Shown here one piece after another: positions 62,464 through 64,000 of a DNA stretch of 64,000 nucleotides (the first letter of the stretch is position 1; each line of letters begins with the position of its first letter). Below the pieces are notes generated by a model. The model did not search any database, was not told where the DNA came from, and worked only from the letters and a program-made list of their open reading frames with translations. A program made the translations under genes and the position numbers. The stretch comes from Paenibacillus_V sp046244365 (GTDB lineage: Bacteria > Bacillota > Bacilli > Paenibacillales > NBRC-103111): assembly GCF_046244365.1 (NCBI RefSeq), contig NZ_CP176395.1, forward strand, positions 8,246,001 through 8,310,000. The letters are read 5' to 3'.

Positions 62464-62601
62464 CTTCGCCGCTCTGATGTTGCTGACTTGGCTGTCTATT
62501 GTTCTCCCTCCCAAAACGTTCCGATACATAAAGTATATAAAGAGACCATTGCCGCTCCTATCCGGGAACGTTCAGGAGAACACCGGAGAAAATTCAGGAA
62601 T

Positions 62602-62641
62602 ATAAAAAAACAATCATTAACGCCGGAGCGCCAATGATTGT
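62602..62641 (-). terminator. Terminator of the rhodanese gene
   Basis: ACAATCATT and AATGATTGT form a perfect stem, followed on the minus strand by seven T, just after the rhodanese stop. Confidence 0.85.
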
Positions 62642-62651
62642 TCGGTATCGG

Positions 62652-63032
62652 TTATTTCGTCATTTTCCCCTGCCAGGACATGATGCCGCCCTGCAAATGC
62701 GATAGCTCTTGATAGCCGTTCTTGCGGAGGATTTTGGCCGCCTGCTTGCTCCTCATCCCGCTCCGGCAGTACAAATAAATGCTTTGATCCCGCGGGATGT
62801 CCGCCATTCTTCCTTTTATCTGGGACAGCGGAACGTTGATCGCCCCCGGAATCATGCCCTGCTTCACTTCCATCTGCTCCCTGACGTCAATCAGGACGCG
62901 ATTGCGGTTCGATTGCAGCTCCTGTGCGAATCGATCGGCCGTCAGGTTTTTCAAGTCCTTCACTCCGGCAAATCGCGAATACAGCAGCCAGATTACGAGC
63001 CCCAGGACGATTATAGTAATGACGGTATTCAT
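62652..63032 (-). CDS. Membrane-anchored rhodanese
   Basis: The 126-residue protein has an N-terminal membrane helix (TVITIIVLGLVIWLLY, residues 3-18) and a rhodanese domain with the active loop YCRSGMRS and persulfide-carrying C89. It transfers or carries sulfane sulfur at the inner face of the membrane. AGAGG lies six bases before the second of two adjacent ATG codons, which is chosen. It follows the CstR-like gene after 14 bases and probably shares its promoter. Confidence 0.92.
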   Translation of the reverse strand: MNTVITIIVLGLVIWLLYSRFAGVKDLKNLTADRFAQELQSNRNRVLIDVREQMEVKQGMIPGAINVPLSQIKGRMADIPRDQSIYLYCRSGMRSKQAAKILRKNGYQELSHLQGGIMSWQGKMTK

Positions 63033-63046
63033 CATGAACCTCTTTT

Positions 63047-63307
63047 CTAGCGGCTTTTCACCAGCAGCTCGACCGCTTGCTTGACGACCTTGCTGGAATC
63101 CCGGCCGGCTTCCTTCTCTTCGAGAATGCATTGCTCCAGGTTAACGGCGACAATGTAGGCGATCGCCTTATCGGCCGCGCTGCGGACCGCGGAAATTTGA
63201 CTGACCACGTCCTTGCAGTCTTGACCTTCCTCCATCATCTTCAGAACGCCTCGTATTTGGCCTTCCATGCGCTTTAATCTCTTCTTCACATCGTCATCGT
63301 AGTTCAT
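63047..63307 (-). CDS. cstR: CstR-like persulfide-sensing repressor (CsoR family)
   Basis: This 86-residue all-helical protein belongs to the CsoR/RcnR/CstR family: RLKRMEGQIRGVLKMMEEG and DCKDVVSQISAVRSAADKA. Its ligand positions are C31 and C60, but the His of copper-sensing CsoR is replaced by Asn (N56 in VNLEQC), as in staphylococcal CstR. So it should sense persulfides rather than Cu(I). The adjacent rhodanese and DsrE genes support this. A 16-base palindrome lies upstream. It is not the repressor of the copper operon at the other end. Confidence 0.85.
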   Translation of the reverse strand: MNYDDDVKKRLKRMEGQIRGVLKMMEEGQDCKDVVSQISAVRSAADKAIAYIVAVNLEQCILEEKEAGRDSSKVVKQAVELLVKSR

Positions 63308-63326
63308 GCAAGCCTTCCTTTCACGA

Positions 63327-63342
63327 ATACCGGTATAGGTAT
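63327..63342. promoter_or_regulatory. Candidate CstR operator upstream of cstR
   Basis: ATACCGGTATAGGTAT has ATACC/GGTAT arms and a total length of 16 bases, equal to the second site before the DsrE gene. It lies 20 bases before the cstR start, where autoregulation would be expected. Confidence 0.55.
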
Positions 63343-63391
63343 ATTATTGCCGATACGGCGGTCGGACACAACAGGAAGGCGTGCGGTTGAG

Positions 63392-63871
63392 CTAGATGAA
63401 TAAATTCACCTTGGCATCCGCCGCGTCGCCCAAATAGGCAGCAACCCCTGCGTATTCGATGCCGTCCAGCAACTCCTCCTGCTGCAGCCCCAGCAAATCC
63501 ATCGTCATCGTGCAGGCTACTAATTTCACGCCCTGCTCCTGCGCCAGCTCGATGAGCTGCGGAAGCGTAAGCGCGTTATGCTTTTTCATCACATGCTTGA
63601 TCATCTTGGGACCCATACCGCCGAATTGCATTTTGGAGAGTCCCAGCTTGTTCGCGCCCCTCGGCATCATTTTGGCGAACATGCCTTCCAGCCAGCCCTT
63701 TTTAACGGGAACCGGTTCGTCCTTGCGAAGCGCGTTCAATCCCCAAAAGGTAAAGAAGATCGTTACTTCATGATCGTAAGCGGCCGCTCCGTTGGCTATG
63801 ATGAATGCCGCGATCGCTTTGTCCAGATCCCCGCTAAACAGCACGATTGTCGTCTTCTGTTTGTTCTCCAT
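63392..63871 (-). CDS. DsrE/DsrF-family protein
   Basis: The 159-residue protein belongs to the DsrE/F/H superfamily (TTIVLFSGDLDKAIAAFIIANG, VTIFFTFWGLNALRK) and carries a single conserved Cys in LVACTMTMDLLG (C120), the likely persulfide site. It resembles DsrE-like proteins found beside CstR, TusA and rhodaneses that shuttle sulfane sulfur. AAGGTGG lies five bases before the ATG at 63871. It has its own promoter region with a CstR-type palindrome. Confidence 0.9.
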   Translation of the reverse strand: MENKQKTTIVLFSGDLDKAIAAFIIANGAAAYDHEVTIFFTFWGLNALRKDEPVPVKKGWLEGMFAKMMPRGANKLGLSKMQFGGMGPKMIKHVMKKHNALTLPQLIELAQEQGVKLVACTMTMDLLGLQQEELLDGIEYAGVAAYLGDAADAKVNLFI

Positions 63872-63900
63872 GTACGCCACCTTTTTATCGTTTGATACAT

Positions 63901-63916
63901 ATACCCGCATGGGTAT
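63901..63916. promoter_or_regulatory. Candidate CstR operator upstream of the DsrE gene
   Basis: ATACCCGCATGGGTAT has perfect 6-base arms around a 4-base spacer. It sits between the end of the TusA-like gene and the DsrE start, 29 bases upstream of the latter. Confidence 0.65.
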
Positions 63917-63935
63917 TGAATGAACCAAAAAAAAT

Positions 63936-64000
63936 TTAAGACCCTTTCCTGACGATAAACGTAAACACGCCGTCCGCTTCCTTCGCCTCGACCAGCTCAT
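63936..64000 (-). CDS. TusA-like sulfur carrier, C-terminal end (partial)
   Basis: The last 20 codons of a minus-strand gene run off the right edge: ELVEAKEADGVFTFIVRKGS then TAA. The pattern (an acidic stretch, then alternating hydrophobic strand and RKG) matches the C-terminal beta-strand of TusA/SirA-like proteins, which carry persulfide sulfur. The catalytic part lies outside the window, so this is inferred from the tail and from the neighbouring DsrE and CstR genes. Confidence 0.5.
   Translation of the reverse strand, partial: ELVEAKEADGVFTFIVRKGS

Noticed and set aside
63047..63307. CsoR repressor of the copZA operon at the left end
   Set aside because: The His ligand of CsoR is replaced by Asn (N56), and all neighbours are sulfur-transfer genes, so a CstR-type role fits better.
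1..64000. tRNA, rRNA, toxin-antitoxin, restriction or prophage genes
   Set aside because: None could be recognised on either strand. No cluster of phage or defence families was found.

Overview
The window looks like a chromosomal segment of a spore-former-type Bacillota in the Paenibacillus/Paenibacillaceae group, with roughly mid-50s % GC. The reasons are the strong AGGAGG-type ribosome binding sites before nearly every gene, sigma-A promoters such as TTGACA-17-TATGAT, two LplB/LplC-type sugar ABC importers, a YesM/YesN two-component pair, many AraC regulators and Bacillus-type small regulators (CsoR/CstR, HxlR, YezD). No rRNA, tRNA, CRISPR array, prophage or intact insertion sequence was seen.

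Left end (1-4.3 kb): a copper-efflux operon. It has CsoR-type operators at the promoter, copZ, copA, a His-rich lipoprotein and a small sulfite/nitrite-reductase-like protein, and it ends at a terminator. Next come transposase debris and an AraC regulator divergent from a GH105/CE4 carbohydrate pair (4.4-7.6 kb). A minus-strand block (8.0-13.4 kb) holds dfrA, pcp, pxpA, a methyltransferase and a fused pxpBC. Together Pcp and PxpABC would free pyroglutamate from peptides and open it to glutamate. A decayed acetyltransferase gene lies inside this block.

13.5-19.2 kb is a sulfate-uptake operon (sbp-cysT-cysW-cysA, a hydrolase, yezD) behind a clear promoter with a CymR-like site. It is followed by a decayed gene and a tandem repeat, then ppdK, uraA, mgsA and a guanine-deaminase-like gene. 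25.8-37.7 kb is a mixed stretch of oxidoreductases and regulators: two SDRs, a YhdH-type reductase, an aldo/keto reductase, two HxlR proteins, a WYL regulator, a PAP2 protein, an MFS exporter, a phasin-like protein and a UbiB-type kinase. Two striking intergenic repeat arrays fall inside it.

37.8-40.7 kb is a divergent pair: a two-domain ADP-ribosylglycohydrolase-family protein and an AraC regulator. After more intergenic repeats come a lipoprotein with a Gln-Asn-Gly repeat, a fused MsrAB, a first sugar ABC importer (43.2-46.7 kb), a UvrD-type helicase, and a LytTR regulator followed by a CoA transferase. 52.3-62.5 kb is a single minus-strand block: an ABC importer (two permeases and a binding protein), YesM, YesN and a very large secreted sialidase-like protein. 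This reads as a glycan sensing, degrading and importing unit.

Right end (62.6-64.0 kb): a persulfide/sulfane-sulfur module with a membrane rhodanese, a CstR-like repressor, a DsrE-family protein and the tail of a TusA-like protein. Two matching 16-bp palindromes sit at the likely promoters. The clearest candidates for new biology are the intergenic repeat families, the ADP-ribosylglycohydrolase/AraC pair, the nested-repeat sialidase-like protein and the unusual copper-operon extras.
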